Notes: generated from the letters alone by a model not told the origin. Shown: positions 1-7,461, counted from the stretch's first letter. The stretch: DNA of 7,940 nucleotides from an uncultured Gammaproteobacteria bacterium (GCA_937898685.1 CALEJT010000007.1:1-7940); one strand, 5' to 3'. Numbers and translations are program-made.

Positions 1-2
1 GT

Positions 3-1124
3 ATGAAAACAAGCAAGATCAGAAATACGAAATATGCAGCCATCACGCTGGCGCTTTGGCTCGCAGCGGGTGGCGCACAGGCGCACCATTCCTTCTCGGC
101 GGAGTTCGATGCCGACGTGCGCGCGTCGCTGGTCGGTACCATTACTGAAGTGCGTTACAGCAACCCACACGTGCGCTATCGCATCGAGGTCAAGAACGAA
201 CAGGGCGAGACAGAGTCATGGGAGTTGCAAGCGTCCAGTGTCACGGCGCTGCGTGAACTGAACTGGCACAAGGACAGCGTCAAGGTCGGCGATGTGGTGA
301 AGGTCGAAGGCCAGCGTGGCAGGAACAACGCGCTCAAACTCTTCATCCGTGGCATGGAATTGGAGAATGGCCAAAGGATCGGCCAGGAAGATGGTGATGC
401 CAGTCGTGCTGCGCCAGGTTATGTCGCACGCGCAGGCGTGAATTACGGCTTCGGTGACATCAAGGCCAGCGAGCGCCCCATCGACATCACGGGATTCTGG
501 AGCAACCGCTACAAGTTCCGTGTGACCGTCGACGATCTCGAACCCAAACCCTATCCGTTTACGCCTGAAGGGCGGGCCAAGTACGAGAGCAATGGTAAGT
601 ATGACGATCTCACCTTGCGCTGCATGGCCTATGGCTTGCCGCGACTCTTCGGCAATCCCTACAACATGACCATCTACGATGCAGGGAGTCACTATCTCTT
701 CCTGTATGTGGATCAGAACTCTCCACGCCAGATCTGGATGGATGGTCGGACTCCCGGTCCCGACACGCCGGCGACAGCGAACGGCTTTTCGGTCGGCCGT
801 TGGGAAGGTGAAGAACTCGTCATCGAAACCACTCACCTTCTGCCCGGCTGGCTTGACGGGTCTGGCTTGCCGATGTCCGGCGAAGGTACGCGCATAGTGG
901 AACGCTATACCTTCTCCGAAGACCGGCTCACCATGGACCGTGTGATGACGATCTACGATCCGTATTACACTCAGCCGCTCACCCGGGTACGTGGCTCTGC
1001 GCGTGGCGACAATCTCCCTGTTTATCAGCAGGACTCCTGTGATCCCACTGGTTATTTCTCCGATCTGCATGAGTCGGGACTGTTGGAGCGCTACCTCGAC
1101 CCGAGTGTTTATTTGAACCGCTAG
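3..1124 (+). CDS. Exported DUF6152-type protein with a second uncharacterised C-terminal domain
   Basis: This is a 373-residue secreted protein of unknown biochemical function. Residues 1-27 form a Sec signal peptide: a basic start (KTSKIRNTK), a hydrophobic stretch at about 11-22, and an AQA cleavage site before His28. The mature protein opens with HHSFSAEFD, the hallmark of DUF6152. The rest of that domain follows to about residue 126: a beta-rich region with SNPH (53-56), a WELQ strand (73-76), VGDVVKVEG (95-103) and an ENGQRI end (121-126). Residues 160-370 form a second module that I know only as a recurrent unnamed region in similar proteins: DITGFWSN (161-168), CMAYGLPR (207-214), IWMDGRTPGP (244-253), FSVGRWEGEELVIET (262-276), ERYTFSEDRL (300-309) and YDPYY (318-322). 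It heads the apparent operon. The ATG lies 2 nt from the window edge, so its ribosome binding site and promoter are not visible; the start is supported by the signal peptide directly after it. The DUF6152 call is from recognition, not a search. Confidence 0.88.
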   Translation: MKTSKIRNTKYAAITLALWLAAGGAQAHHSFSAEFDADVRASLVGTITEVRYSNPHVRYRIEVKNEQGETESWELQASSVTALRELNWHKDSVKVGDVVKVEGQRGRNNALKLFIRGMELENGQRIGQEDGDASRAAPGYVARAGVNYGFGDIKASERPIDITGFWSNRYKFRVTVDDLEPKPYPFTPEGRAKYESNGKYDDLTLRCMAYGLPRLFGNPYNMTIYDAGSHYLFLYVDQNSPRQIWMDGRTPGPDTPATANGFSVGRWEGEELVIETTHLLPGWLDGSGLPMSGEGTRIVERYTFSEDRLTMDRVMTIYDPYYTQPLTRVRGSARGDNLPVYQQDSCDPTGYFSDLHESGLLERYLDPSVYLNR

Positions 1125-1158
1125 TCCGTTCGCACAGCGTATACGAGAGGGGAAAACG

Positions 1159-2694
1159 ATGTCGTTGTTGTCGCTGATGAGGCCGACGACCTTGGTGCTG
1201 CTGGCACTCTTGACCAGCTGGGCTGCCGCCGATGGCGAGTGGTGGGCAGCGGCGCGTGCAGGAGATGCCGCAAAGCTACAAGCGCTGGCAGCAGCGAACC
1301 TCGATCTCGATCAACGTCAAGCCGATGGTTCCAGCGCACTGCACTGGGCCGTCCTGGGTGGACATCTGGATGCGGTGCGCAGTCTGTTGCATGCCGGTGC
1401 CGATCCCAATGTGACGGATCGCTATGGCACGACCCCTCTTTCCCTCGCTGCTCTCAATGGCGATGCCGCCATGGTGGCGAATCTGCTCGATGCCGGAGCC
1501 AATCCCAATGCGCTCGATGCCGCCAAGGAATCGGTGCTGATGACGGCAGCACGTACCGGCAATGTCGAGGTCGTGGACCTCTTGCTCGATCGCGGTGCTC
1601 GCGTGGGTTACGTGGAGCCGGAATATGGACTGTCGGCACTATTGGTAGCAGCGCTCGAGAATCATCCCGCCGTTGCTGCGCGCCTCGTGCGCTTTGGCGC
1701 GCGTGTCGATCAGCACACGCGTGTCGGACCCACTCCGCCGTTCATCGTGCCATGCAAAGGTGGCTGCGGTTCGGAAGGCGTTGGCATGAATCGCGGTGGT
1801 GTGCCGGAGCGTGGTGAACGTGCTGAGGTTGAAGGTGGCATGACGCCGCTGCTCTACGCCGCGCGCGATGGCAATGTCGACCTCGCACGAACCTTGCTGG
1901 ATGCAGGCGCCGATCTCGAACGCAGCGAGGGGAATGCCATCACACCGCTGCTGATGGCGCTCATCAATGGTCATGTCGAAGTGGCGCATCTGTTGCTCGA
2001 TCGTGGTGCCGACGTGAATGCGAGGGATTTCTACGGTCGCACACCGCTTTTCGCAGCCGTGGAATATCGCAATCTGGACATGGACAACAACAACGATCCA
2101 CCTGTCCACGATATCGACCGTGCGTCTTTCCTGCCCTTGATAGAGCGTTTGCTGGCGCAAGGTGCCGATGTCAACGCGCGCACGCGGGAATATCCCCCCT
2201 CGCGCCGCTGGCGTCATGTGCGCAACGATATTTCCTGGGTCGACATGACGGGACAGACTCCGTTCATTCGCGCAGCCTTTTCGGGTGATCTTGCGGTGAT
2301 GCGACTTCTGCTCGAATACGACGCAGACCCAAGCATCACTACCTTCGGAGGGACTTCTGCCCTGATGGCGGCAGCCGGTGTGAATTGGCGTGAAACACAG
2401 AGTTTCACCGAATCCCCCGCTGCGCTCCTGCAAGCCGTACAGCTTTGCATCGACTTGGGACTGGACGTGAATGCGGCCAACGACATGGGAGTGACGGCAC
2501 TGATGGGCGCAGCCAACCGCGGTTCGAATGACATCATCGAAGTGCTCGTGGCCAATGGCGCGAGAATCGATGTGCGAGATGCAGAGGGGCGCACCCCATT
2601 GACCTGGGCCGAAGGCGTTTTTCTCGGTGACCTGGCGGCGCAGCCCAAGCCGGAATCCATCGCGCTGCTACGCAAGCTCGGGGCAGTAGAGTAA
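1159..2694 (+). CDS. Exported ankyrin-repeat protein
   Basis: This 511-residue protein is built almost wholly of ankyrin repeats, so it most likely acts as a protein-binding scaffold outside the cytoplasm. Residues 1-24 are a probable Sec signal peptide: hydrophobic TLVLLALLTSWAAA, cleaved before Asp25. About ten repeat units follow. Clear ones start near 57 (DGSSALHWAVLGGH), 88, 122, 155, 227 (GMTPLLYAARDGN), 259, 291, 364 (TGQTPFIRAAFSGD), 398 and 443, with the typical GADVNARD-type ends. Two regions interrupt the solenoid: a Gly-rich insert at about 190-226 containing C199 and C203 (CKGGC), and a long insert within the repeat starting at 291 (about 304-322, NLDMDNNNDPP). The start is preceded by GAGAGGGG at 1145-1152, a fair ribosome binding site. 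Met7 is a less likely alternative because it shortens the signal peptide. It lies 34 bp after the DUF6152 gene, and its stop overlaps the next start by one nucleotide. Its partner is unknown; the adjacent cytochrome is an obvious candidate by context only. Confidence 0.9.
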   Translation: MSLLSLMRPTTLVLLALLTSWAAADGEWWAAARAGDAAKLQALAAANLDLDQRQADGSSALHWAVLGGHLDAVRSLLHAGADPNVTDRYGTTPLSLAALNGDAAMVANLLDAGANPNALDAAKESVLMTAARTGNVEVVDLLLDRGARVGYVEPEYGLSALLVAALENHPAVAARLVRFGARVDQHTRVGPTPPFIVPCKGGCGSEGVGMNRGGVPERGERAEVEGGMTPLLYAARDGNVDLARTLLDAGADLERSEGNAITPLLMALINGHVEVAHLLLDRGADVNARDFYGRTPLFAAVEYRNLDMDNNNDPPVHDIDRASFLPLIERLLAQGADVNARTREYPPSRRWRHVRNDISWVDMTGQTPFIRAAFSGDLAVMRLLLEYDADPSITTFGGTSALMAAAGVNWRETQSFTESPAALLQAVQLCIDLGLDVNAANDMGVTALMGAANRGSNDIIEVLVANGARIDVRDAEGRTPLTWAEGVFLGDLAAQPKPESIALLRKLGAVE

Positions 2695-2696
2695 TG
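2692..2696 (+). promoter_or_regulatory. TAATG stop/start overlap (translational coupling)
   Basis: The TAA stop of the ankyrin gene shares its last A with the ATG of the cytochrome gene. The upstream sequence (GCAGTAGAG) is a poor ribosome binding site, which fits re-initiation by ribosomes ending the ankyrin gene. A second in-frame ATG at 2700 (residue 3) could be used instead with little effect on the product. Coupling is inferred from the arrangement. Confidence 0.6.
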
Positions 2697-4988
2697 AAGA
2701 TGAAAGTTCTGAAATGGGCCTGCGGCTCCCTCGTCGTCGCCCTGTTTTCCATCTCACAGCAAACACTGGCGCAATCGATCCGCCAAAGCTTCATCGACGA
2801 GCATTGCATCGGTTGCCACAACAGCGATGATTTTTCTGGTGGCCTGGCCTTCGATCTGATGCCGCTCGATGAAGTAGTGGGGCATGAAGAGGTGTGGGAA
2901 AAAGTCCTGGTGAAAGCGGGAGTGGGCATGATGCCGCCGCCCGGAGAAGCCCAGCCCGATGCGACGAAGCTGAATGAATTCCTCGCCAGCATCAAGCAGG
3001 ATCTGGCGACGGCGGCGGAACGCACTCCGCATCTCGGCACGCCGGCACTGCATCGTCTCAACGTGCGTGAGTATCAGAACGCGATTCGTGACCTGCTGCA
3101 TCTACCGATCGATGCCCGCAGTTTCCTGCCGGCCGATGATTCGATCGAAGGTTTCGACAACATCGCCGCAGGCTTGGTGGTTTCCCCGGCCTTGGTGCAA
3201 GCCCATGTCGTGGCAGCGGGCAAGATCAGCCGCCTGGCAGTAGGCGATCTGTCGGCTGCTGCGGCCATCACCACCTATCGTGCCGCCGATCCCCTGCAAG
3301 CCACTCGCTTGGAGAACCTTCCCTTTGGCACTCGTGGCGGTGTTGCTGCGGAGCATGTCTTTCCTCTCGATGGTGAATACGAAATCAGCGTCAAGCGTAG
3401 CCGTCCCTCCAGTTTCATGCGTTCGTTGGCAGGGGTGGATGATCAGATCGAAATCCTGCTCGATGGCGAGCGTGTCCACGTTTTCCCAGCGGGAGCCGAT
3501 GGTTCGGTGAAGCTGAGCATCAGCGCCGGCCCACACACGCTGGCAGCAGCCTTCATCCGCAAGCAGCAAGGCTATCGCGTCAATGGCAGTTATGACGGCT
3601 TCTACGCCAACACGCGTGTCAACGAACTCAGCATCAATGGTCCGCTCGTAATCGCTGGACGCGGTGATACGCCAAGCCGACGCCGTATCTTCACCTGCTA
3701 TCCGCGCGAGACAGCAGAGGAACTTCCTTGCGCACGTGAAATCATCGGCAACCTAGCGACCCGCGCTTATCGGCGTCCGGTGGCAGAAAGCTCGATGAAT
3801 GTGCTGATGGATTTCTATGCGAAAGGTCGAGAAGTCGACTTCGATACGGGGATTCAATACGCCTTGGCGCGTGTGCTGGTGGATCCGAAGTTCATCTACC
3901 GCTTCGAGGAAGAGCCGCAGAACGTCGCGCAGGGCGAAGCCTTCCCGGTTGACGATTTTGCGTTGGCAGCGCGTCTGTCGTTCTTCATCTGGAGCAGCGT
4001 CCCCGACGACGAGCTGCTGCAGTTGGCGGAGGCGGGGCGTCTTTCCAATCCTGCTGTGTTGCAGACGCAGGTGGCACGCATGCTTGCCGATGCCAAGGCG
4101 GCGGCCTTGGTGGAAAACTTCGCACCGCAATGGTTGTCGTTGCAGTTGCTCGACAGCGCTGCGCCCGTCGTTGCCGACTTCGATGCGGGCCTGCGCGAGG
4201 CCATGCGTAAGGAAACCCTGCTGCTGATCGAGCATGTATTTCGCGAAGACCGCAGCCTGATCGAATTGATCGACGCCGACTACACCTTCATCAACGAACG
4301 GCTTGCGCGTCACTATGGCATTGCCAACATCCGCGGCGATCATTTCCGGCGCGTCAGCTTGGCAGGCACTGAACGCCGCGGACTCCTGGGACATGCCAGC
4401 ATACTTACGGCTACCTCCGCACCCAATCGCACCTCGCCGGTACAACGCGGCAAATGGATTCTGGAAACACTGTTGGGCGCGCCGCCGCCGGCGCCACCAC
4501 CTGGGGTGGAAGCAGATATCGATGCGTCAGTGCCGCTGGAAGGGGGCATGGTGCTTTCGGTCCGAGAACGACTCGAAGTGCATCGCGCCAATCCCTCCTG
4601 CGCTGCCTGTCACGACATCATCGATCCCATCGGCTTTGCCTTGGAAAATTTCGATCTGACCGGCAAGTGGATCACCACCACGGAATCCGGACCGGTTGAT
4701 GCCAGTGCGCGGCTCTGGGACGGCACGCAGCTCTTTGGTCCTGCAGAACTGCGTCAGGCGCTCCTCGCGCGCAAGGGGCGCTTCATCGAAAGCTTTACCA
4801 CCAAGCTGATGACCTATGCACTCGGACGTGTGCTGACCTACAGCGACATGCCCGTCGTGCGTGAGATCGCCGCATCGGCTGCCGATGAGGATTATCGGTT
4901 GAGCGCTCTGGTGCAGGGGATCGTGGCGAGTAGACCGTTCCAGATGCGAGTGAAGGGAGCGGGACAGGAAGTGGCACTGAACGACTGA
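2694..4988 (+). CDS. PSCyt1/DUF1587-DUF1592-DUF1588-DUF1585 di-heme cytochrome c protein
   Basis: This is a 764-residue periplasmic c-type cytochrome of the multi-domain family first described in planctomycetes. Residues 1-26 are a Sec signal peptide ending TLA before Gln27. A cytochrome domain follows with heme site C38-I-G-C41-H42; GMMPP at 78-82 offers Met79/Met80 as axial ligand candidates. The DUF1587 region (about 118-184) has HRLNVREYQNAIRDLL and FLPADDSIEGFDN. A beta-rich central part (about 195-320) has the look of a carbohydrate-binding-like insert. The DUF1595 region (about 335-400) holds C335, C346 and LATRAYRRPV. DUF1592 (about 415-540) has FALAARLSFFIWSSVPDDELL. DUF1588 (about 555-660) has GLLGHASILT, a proline run (597-603) and a second heme site C636-A-A-C639-H640 followed by DIIDPIGFALENFD. 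DUF1585 (about 690-752) ends the protein. All expected domains are present and the gene is intact. Family members commonly sit beside DUF1552 genes, as here. An electron-transfer or oxidoreductase role is inferred; the substrate is unknown. Confidence 0.94.
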   Translation: MKMKVLKWACGSLVVALFSISQQTLAQSIRQSFIDEHCIGCHNSDDFSGGLAFDLMPLDEVVGHEEVWEKVLVKAGVGMMPPPGEAQPDATKLNEFLASIKQDLATAAERTPHLGTPALHRLNVREYQNAIRDLLHLPIDARSFLPADDSIEGFDNIAAGLVVSPALVQAHVVAAGKISRLAVGDLSAAAAITTYRAADPLQATRLENLPFGTRGGVAAEHVFPLDGEYEISVKRSRPSSFMRSLAGVDDQIEILLDGERVHVFPAGADGSVKLSISAGPHTLAAAFIRKQQGYRVNGSYDGFYANTRVNELSINGPLVIAGRGDTPSRRRIFTCYPRETAEELPCAREIIGNLATRAYRRPVAESSMNVLMDFYAKGREVDFDTGIQYALARVLVDPKFIYRFEEEPQNVAQGEAFPVDDFALAARLSFFIWSSVPDDELLQLAEAGRLSNPAVLQTQVARMLADAKAAALVENFAPQWLSLQLLDSAAPVVADFDAGLREAMRKETLLLIEHVFREDRSLIELIDADYTFINERLARHYGIANIRGDHFRRVSLAGTERRGLLGHASILTATSAPNRTSPVQRGKWILETLLGAPPPAPPPGVEADIDASVPLEGGMVLSVRERLEVHRANPSCAACHDIIDPIGFALENFDLTGKWITTTESGPVDASARLWDGTQLFGPAELRQALLARKGRFIESFTTKLMTYALGRVLTYSDMPVVREIAASAADEDYRLSALVQGIVASRPFQMRVKGAGQEVALND

Positions 4989-5029
4989 GTCGTTGAATCG
5001 ATCAATGAGGAGCGGGCGTAGGCGCGCTC

Positions 5030-5034
5030 AGGAG
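5030..5034 (+). promoter_or_regulatory. Ribosome binding site of the DUF1552 gene
   Basis: AGGAG ends 8 nt before the ATG at 5043, a near-ideal Shine-Dalgarno. It fixes this start and shows the gene has its own initiation signal after the 54-bp gap behind the cytochrome gene. I see no convincing promoter or terminator in that gap. Confidence 0.75.
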
Positions 5035-5042
5035 TAGGTGAG

Positions 5043-6377
5043 ATGTTCATCACACGCAAACATCTGTCACGACGCACTTTGCTTCGAGGTGTGGGTACTG
5101 CACTCGGGCTGCCTCTGCTCGATGCCATGATTCCGGCAGGTACCGCGCTGGCGGCTACTGCAGCGCGTCCGAAGAGTCGCTTCGTGTCCATCTATGTGCC
5201 GCACGGCAAGAACATGGAGCGCTGGACGCCGACCACCGAAGGCAAGGGCTTCGAGTTCTCGCCGATCCTCAAACCACTCGAAACCTGGCGTGAGCATGTA
5301 AATGTCATCTCCGGCCTGACTCATGCGGCAACGGGCCCGGTAAATGGTGAGGATGCCGGTGGTGCCGAGAATCACAATCGCGCCATCGCCGTTTTCTTGA
5401 CCGGTGCGCATCCGGTCAAAGGTGATCGAGCCTTCGTTGGTCCTTCGGTGGATCAACTGGCTGCCAGAGCGATAGGACAGGACACTCCCTTGCCGTCAAT
5501 TGAATTGTCCATCGAATCGGCAGGGCTCAATTGCGGCAGTGGTTTCAACTGCGCCTACAACAACACCATGTCGTGGAAGACCGCCACCTTGCCCCTGCCG
5601 ATGGAGAACAATCCGCAGAAGGTGTTCGAGAATCTCTTTGGAGATGGCAGTACCCCGGAAATCCGCAGCAAGCGTCGTGAATTGTCGGACAGCTTGCTGG
5701 ACTCCTTGCTCGAGGAAGTCCATCGCTTGGACCAGAACCTCTCGGCAGCCGACCGAGCTGCGCTCGATGATTACCTGCAGGAGGTGCGCGAGATCGAGCG
5801 GCGCGCGGCGCTCGTAGGAGCGAAACTTTCTGGTGCCCTCGATCTGCCGGATGCCCCGAGCGCCATGCCTGCTGATTTCGAAGCGCACCTCAACTTGATG
5901 TTCGATCTGCAGGTGCTGGCGTTCAAAACCGAGATGACACGCGTTTCCACCTTGATGCTGGCAAGAGAGATCAGCAACTCCGTCTATCCCGCCAGCGGCA
6001 TCTCGGAAGGCTTCCATATCTGCTCGCATCACTCACACATCGAGGCCAACAAGTTGAAGTTTGCGCAGATCAATACCTACCACGTGAGACAACTGGCGAA
6101 GTTTGCAGAAAAACTTGCCAACACTCCCGATGGGGATGGGACCTTGTTGGACAACAGCCTGGTGCTCTACGGCAGCGGTTTGTCGGATGGCAACGAACAC
6201 AATTTCGATCCCTTGCCGGTGTTGCTGTTGGGCAAGGCAGGTGGTCAGCTCGAAGGCGGGCGTCATCTGCGCTTCGCACCGCAGACGCCGATGTCGAATC
6301 TCTTGCTCAGCATCCTGCATATCTTGGGAGCACCTGAAGCAAGCATCGGCGATAGCACGGGGCCGCTCGCCGTATGA
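5043..6377 (+). CDS. Tat-exported DUF1552 protein
   Basis: This 444-residue protein belongs to DUF1552, a family of unknown activity that accompanies DUF1592-type cytochromes. The N-terminus RKHLSRRTLLRG (5-16) carries the twin arginines R10-R11, followed by a weak hydrophobic stretch (GLPLLDAM, 22-29) and an ALA site (35-37). Tat export usually means the protein folds, often with a cofactor, before crossing the membrane. Family landmarks are RFVSIYVPHGKNMERWTP (46-63), the GGAENHNRA segment (106-114), FLTGAHP (118-124), the ELSIES region (154-159) with C164 and C170, a helical part with many charged residues (205-262), a His-rich cluster H325/H329/H330/H332, DGDGTLLDNSLVLYGSGLSDG (363-383) with H386 nearby, and the end GDSTGPL (436-442). 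The His cluster and H386 are plausible metal ligands by inference. The length is normal for the family and no damage is visible. Its stop overlaps the next start in ATGA, so it is probably coupled to the DsbA-like gene. Confidence 0.93.
   Translation: MFITRKHLSRRTLLRGVGTALGLPLLDAMIPAGTALAATAARPKSRFVSIYVPHGKNMERWTPTTEGKGFEFSPILKPLETWREHVNVISGLTHAATGPVNGEDAGGAENHNRAIAVFLTGAHPVKGDRAFVGPSVDQLAARAIGQDTPLPSIELSIESAGLNCGSGFNCAYNNTMSWKTATLPLPMENNPQKVFENLFGDGSTPEIRSKRRELSDSLLDSLLEEVHRLDQNLSAADRAALDDYLQEVREIERRAALVGAKLSGALDLPDAPSAMPADFEAHLNLMFDLQVLAFKTEMTRVSTLMLAREISNSVYPASGISEGFHICSHHSHIEANKLKFAQINTYHVRQLAKFAEKLANTPDGDGTLLDNSLVLYGSGLSDGNEHNFDPLPVLLLGKAGGQLEGGRHLRFAPQTPMSNLLLSILHILGAPEASIGDSTGPLAV
6374..6377 (+). 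promoter_or_regulatory. ATGA start/stop overlap (translational coupling)
   Basis: The ATG of the DsbA-like gene overlaps the TGA of the DUF1552 gene by 4 nt. This arrangement typically couples translation and ties the oxidoreductase to the same transcript. Confidence 0.65.
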
Positions 6378-7075
6378 ATACCAGTCGTGTGAGACAAGCC
6401 TGGATCTGCGGCCTTGGTTTGTGCGCTGCTTTGCTGTCGCAGGTGGTGATGGCGCAGCCAGTGCAGTATGAAGCAGGCGTGCATTACCAGGAGTTGGCGC
6501 AGCCTTTGCCGGATCTGGATCCGGATCGTATCGAAGTGGTGGAGCTGTTCTGGTACGGCTGTCCAGAATGCTACGACCTCCTTCCTGCCTCTCAGATCTG
6601 GGAGTCGTCCTACCGCACCACCGACATGGATTTCAGTAGGGCGCCGTTGGTGTGGAACAAGGCCATGGAAGCCCATGCACGTATCTATCTGACGGCTGAT
6701 GTCATGGGGCTATTACCCGTCGTACCGAAATCCGGCTGGGAAGTTAAACGATCGATTCACAATGACGCTTTCGAAGCCATCCACGAGCAGGGCAAGGCCT
6801 TGGTCGAAATGGATGAGATATGGGCTTTGTTCGAAGCGACGGGTGTAACGCGCGATGCCTTCGATCTCGCCTGGAATTCTGCGGAAGTTACTTCGCGTCT
6901 GGACGAGCTGAAGAAGTTGTCGACCGCCCCTGAAATCGGCTCCTTGCCGGCGCTTCTGCTGCATGGTCGCTACGTGATCCGGTACAACGCCGCCGTGAAG
7001 TCGCAGGAGGATCTCTACAAGGTTCTCAACTTCCTCATCGCCCGCATCAGAGACGCTCAACGGGCGCAACGCTGA
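6374..7075 (+). CDS. DsbA-family periplasmic thiol oxidoreductase with a CPEC active site
   Basis: This 233-residue protein matches the DsbA fold. A signal peptide covers residues 1-27 (hydrophobic ICGLGLCAALLSQVVM, cleavage after MA27). The mature N-terminus has YEAGVHYQEL (32-41), as in DsbA of pseudomonads and xanthomonads. Then comes EVVELFWYGCPECYDL (54-69) with redox cysteines C63 and C66. The helical insert includes RAPLVWNKAMEAHARIYLTA (89-108) and GVTRDAFDLAWNS (157-169). The cis-proline loop is GSLPALLLHGRYVI (189-202) with P192. The oddity is CPEC where DsbA has CPHC: Glu replaces the His that stabilises the reactive thiolate, and Leu191 precedes the cis-proline where Val or Thr is usual. 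It may therefore be less oxidising than housekeeping DsbA. Family role: disulfide formation in exported proteins. Its position as the last operon gene suggests a dedicated client among its neighbours, such as the cysteine-bearing cytochrome or the DUF1552 protein; that is inference. The name dsbA is withheld because this is probably a paralogue. Confidence 0.88.
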   Translation: MNTSRVRQAWICGLGLCAALLSQVVMAQPVQYEAGVHYQELAQPLPDLDPDRIEVVELFWYGCPECYDLLPASQIWESSYRTTDMDFSRAPLVWNKAMEAHARIYLTADVMGLLPVVPKSGWEVKRSIHNDAFEAIHEQGKALVEMDEIWALFEATGVTRDAFDLAWNSAEVTSRLDELKKLSTAPEIGSLPALLLHGRYVIRYNAAVKSQEDLYKVLNFLIARIRDAQRAQR

Positions 7076-7080
7076 GCGCA

Positions 7081-7326
7081 TCACTCTTTCAAAAAATTCA
7101 TCTCGGAAAAGCCTACCGACGGAGCCATGGACTTGGGAACGGAGTCCGCTTCGTCGTTGGCCAGGATGCGTAGCAGCACTTCCTGCACGCCGGGTTCGAG
7201 TTTGATGAGACGACGTGCTTCATCTTCCAACCATTGCTTGGCCTGATGCTGCGCGGCACTGACGCACTCGGGAGCCAGTCTCATATAGAGTTCCAACGCC
7301 AAAGCCGTGTCGAGTCTGATCGTCAT
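7081..7326 (-). CDS. Small hypothetical protein
   Basis: I do not recognise this protein. The chosen start gives 81 residues, beginning MTIRLDTALALELYMRLAPE and ending MNFLKE, with a charged helical middle (KQWLEDEARRLIKLEPGVQEVLLRIL). It has no signal peptide or membrane segment, so it is probably cytoplasmic. Codon use looks like real coding sequence, rich in GC-ending codons. The frame stays open upstream to an ATG at 7422, but those extra residues (SHCRPRGVGSQPYPLL and so on) look like translated non-coding sequence. The ATGs at 7332 and 7326 are the plausible starts, and neither has a strong Shine-Dalgarno. The order TIRLD strand, helix, helix faintly recalls ribbon-helix-helix DNA-binding proteins, but the match is too weak to call. 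It faces the operon tail to tail with a 5-bp gap and is not part of it. Confidence 0.6.
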   Translation of the reverse strand: MTIRLDTALALELYMRLAPECVSAAQHQAKQWLEDEARRLIKLEPGVQEVLLRILANDEADSVPKSMAPSVGFSEMNFLKE

Positions 7327-7334
7327 AGGCATAG

Positions 7335-7349
7335 CCCGCCAGGGGCGGG
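7335..7349. repeat. GC-rich inverted repeat at the start of the small minus-strand gene
   Basis: CCCGCC (7335-7340), a 3-nt loop and GGCGGG (7344-7349) form a perfect 6-bp GC stem. It lies 2 nt upstream of the ATG at 7332 (8 nt from 7326) on the minus-strand transcript. As RNA it could hide the ribosome binding site; as DNA it could be an operator. Both roles are inference. Confidence 0.45.
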
Positions 7350-7405
7350 GTGAGGTAAGCAGGGGATAGGGCTGTGAGCCTACGCCTCTTGGTCGGCAAT
7401 GGCTA

Positions 7406-7432
7406 GTTAAACAGAGGGGCATTTTGTATCAA
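7406..7432 (-). promoter_or_regulatory. Possible weak promoter for the minus-strand gene
   Basis: On the minus strand TTGATA (7432-7427, five of six to TTGACA) is followed after 15 nt by TTTAAC (7411-7406, four of six to TATAAT). The spacing is shorter than optimal and the -10 box is poor, so this is only a candidate. It lies about 80 bp upstream of the ATG at 7326. Confidence 0.2.
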
Positions 7433-7461
7433 CGGTTCGTTAAGAAAGCGCACGCCGGCTG

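Noticed and set aside
216..1070. 284-codon open frame on the minus strand inside the first gene
   Set aside because: It lies entirely opposite a well-supported exported protein, shows no recognisable domain, and is the usual antisense shadow of GC-rich coding sequence.
1753..1767. Heme-binding motif in the ankyrin insert (CKGGC)
   Set aside because: The spacing is CxxxC with no following His, so it is not a CxxCH heme site.
1639..2433. 264-codon minus-strand open frame opposite the ankyrin gene
   Set aside because: It is antisense to clear ankyrin repeats and its composition (many His, Arg, Cys) reflects the complementary codons.
7076..7100. Rho-independent terminator at the A-run near 7091
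   Set aside because: The AAAAAA run encodes the C-terminal Phe-Leu-Lys of the minus-strand gene, and the preceding GCGC/GCGC pairing is too weak and badly placed for a terminator stem.
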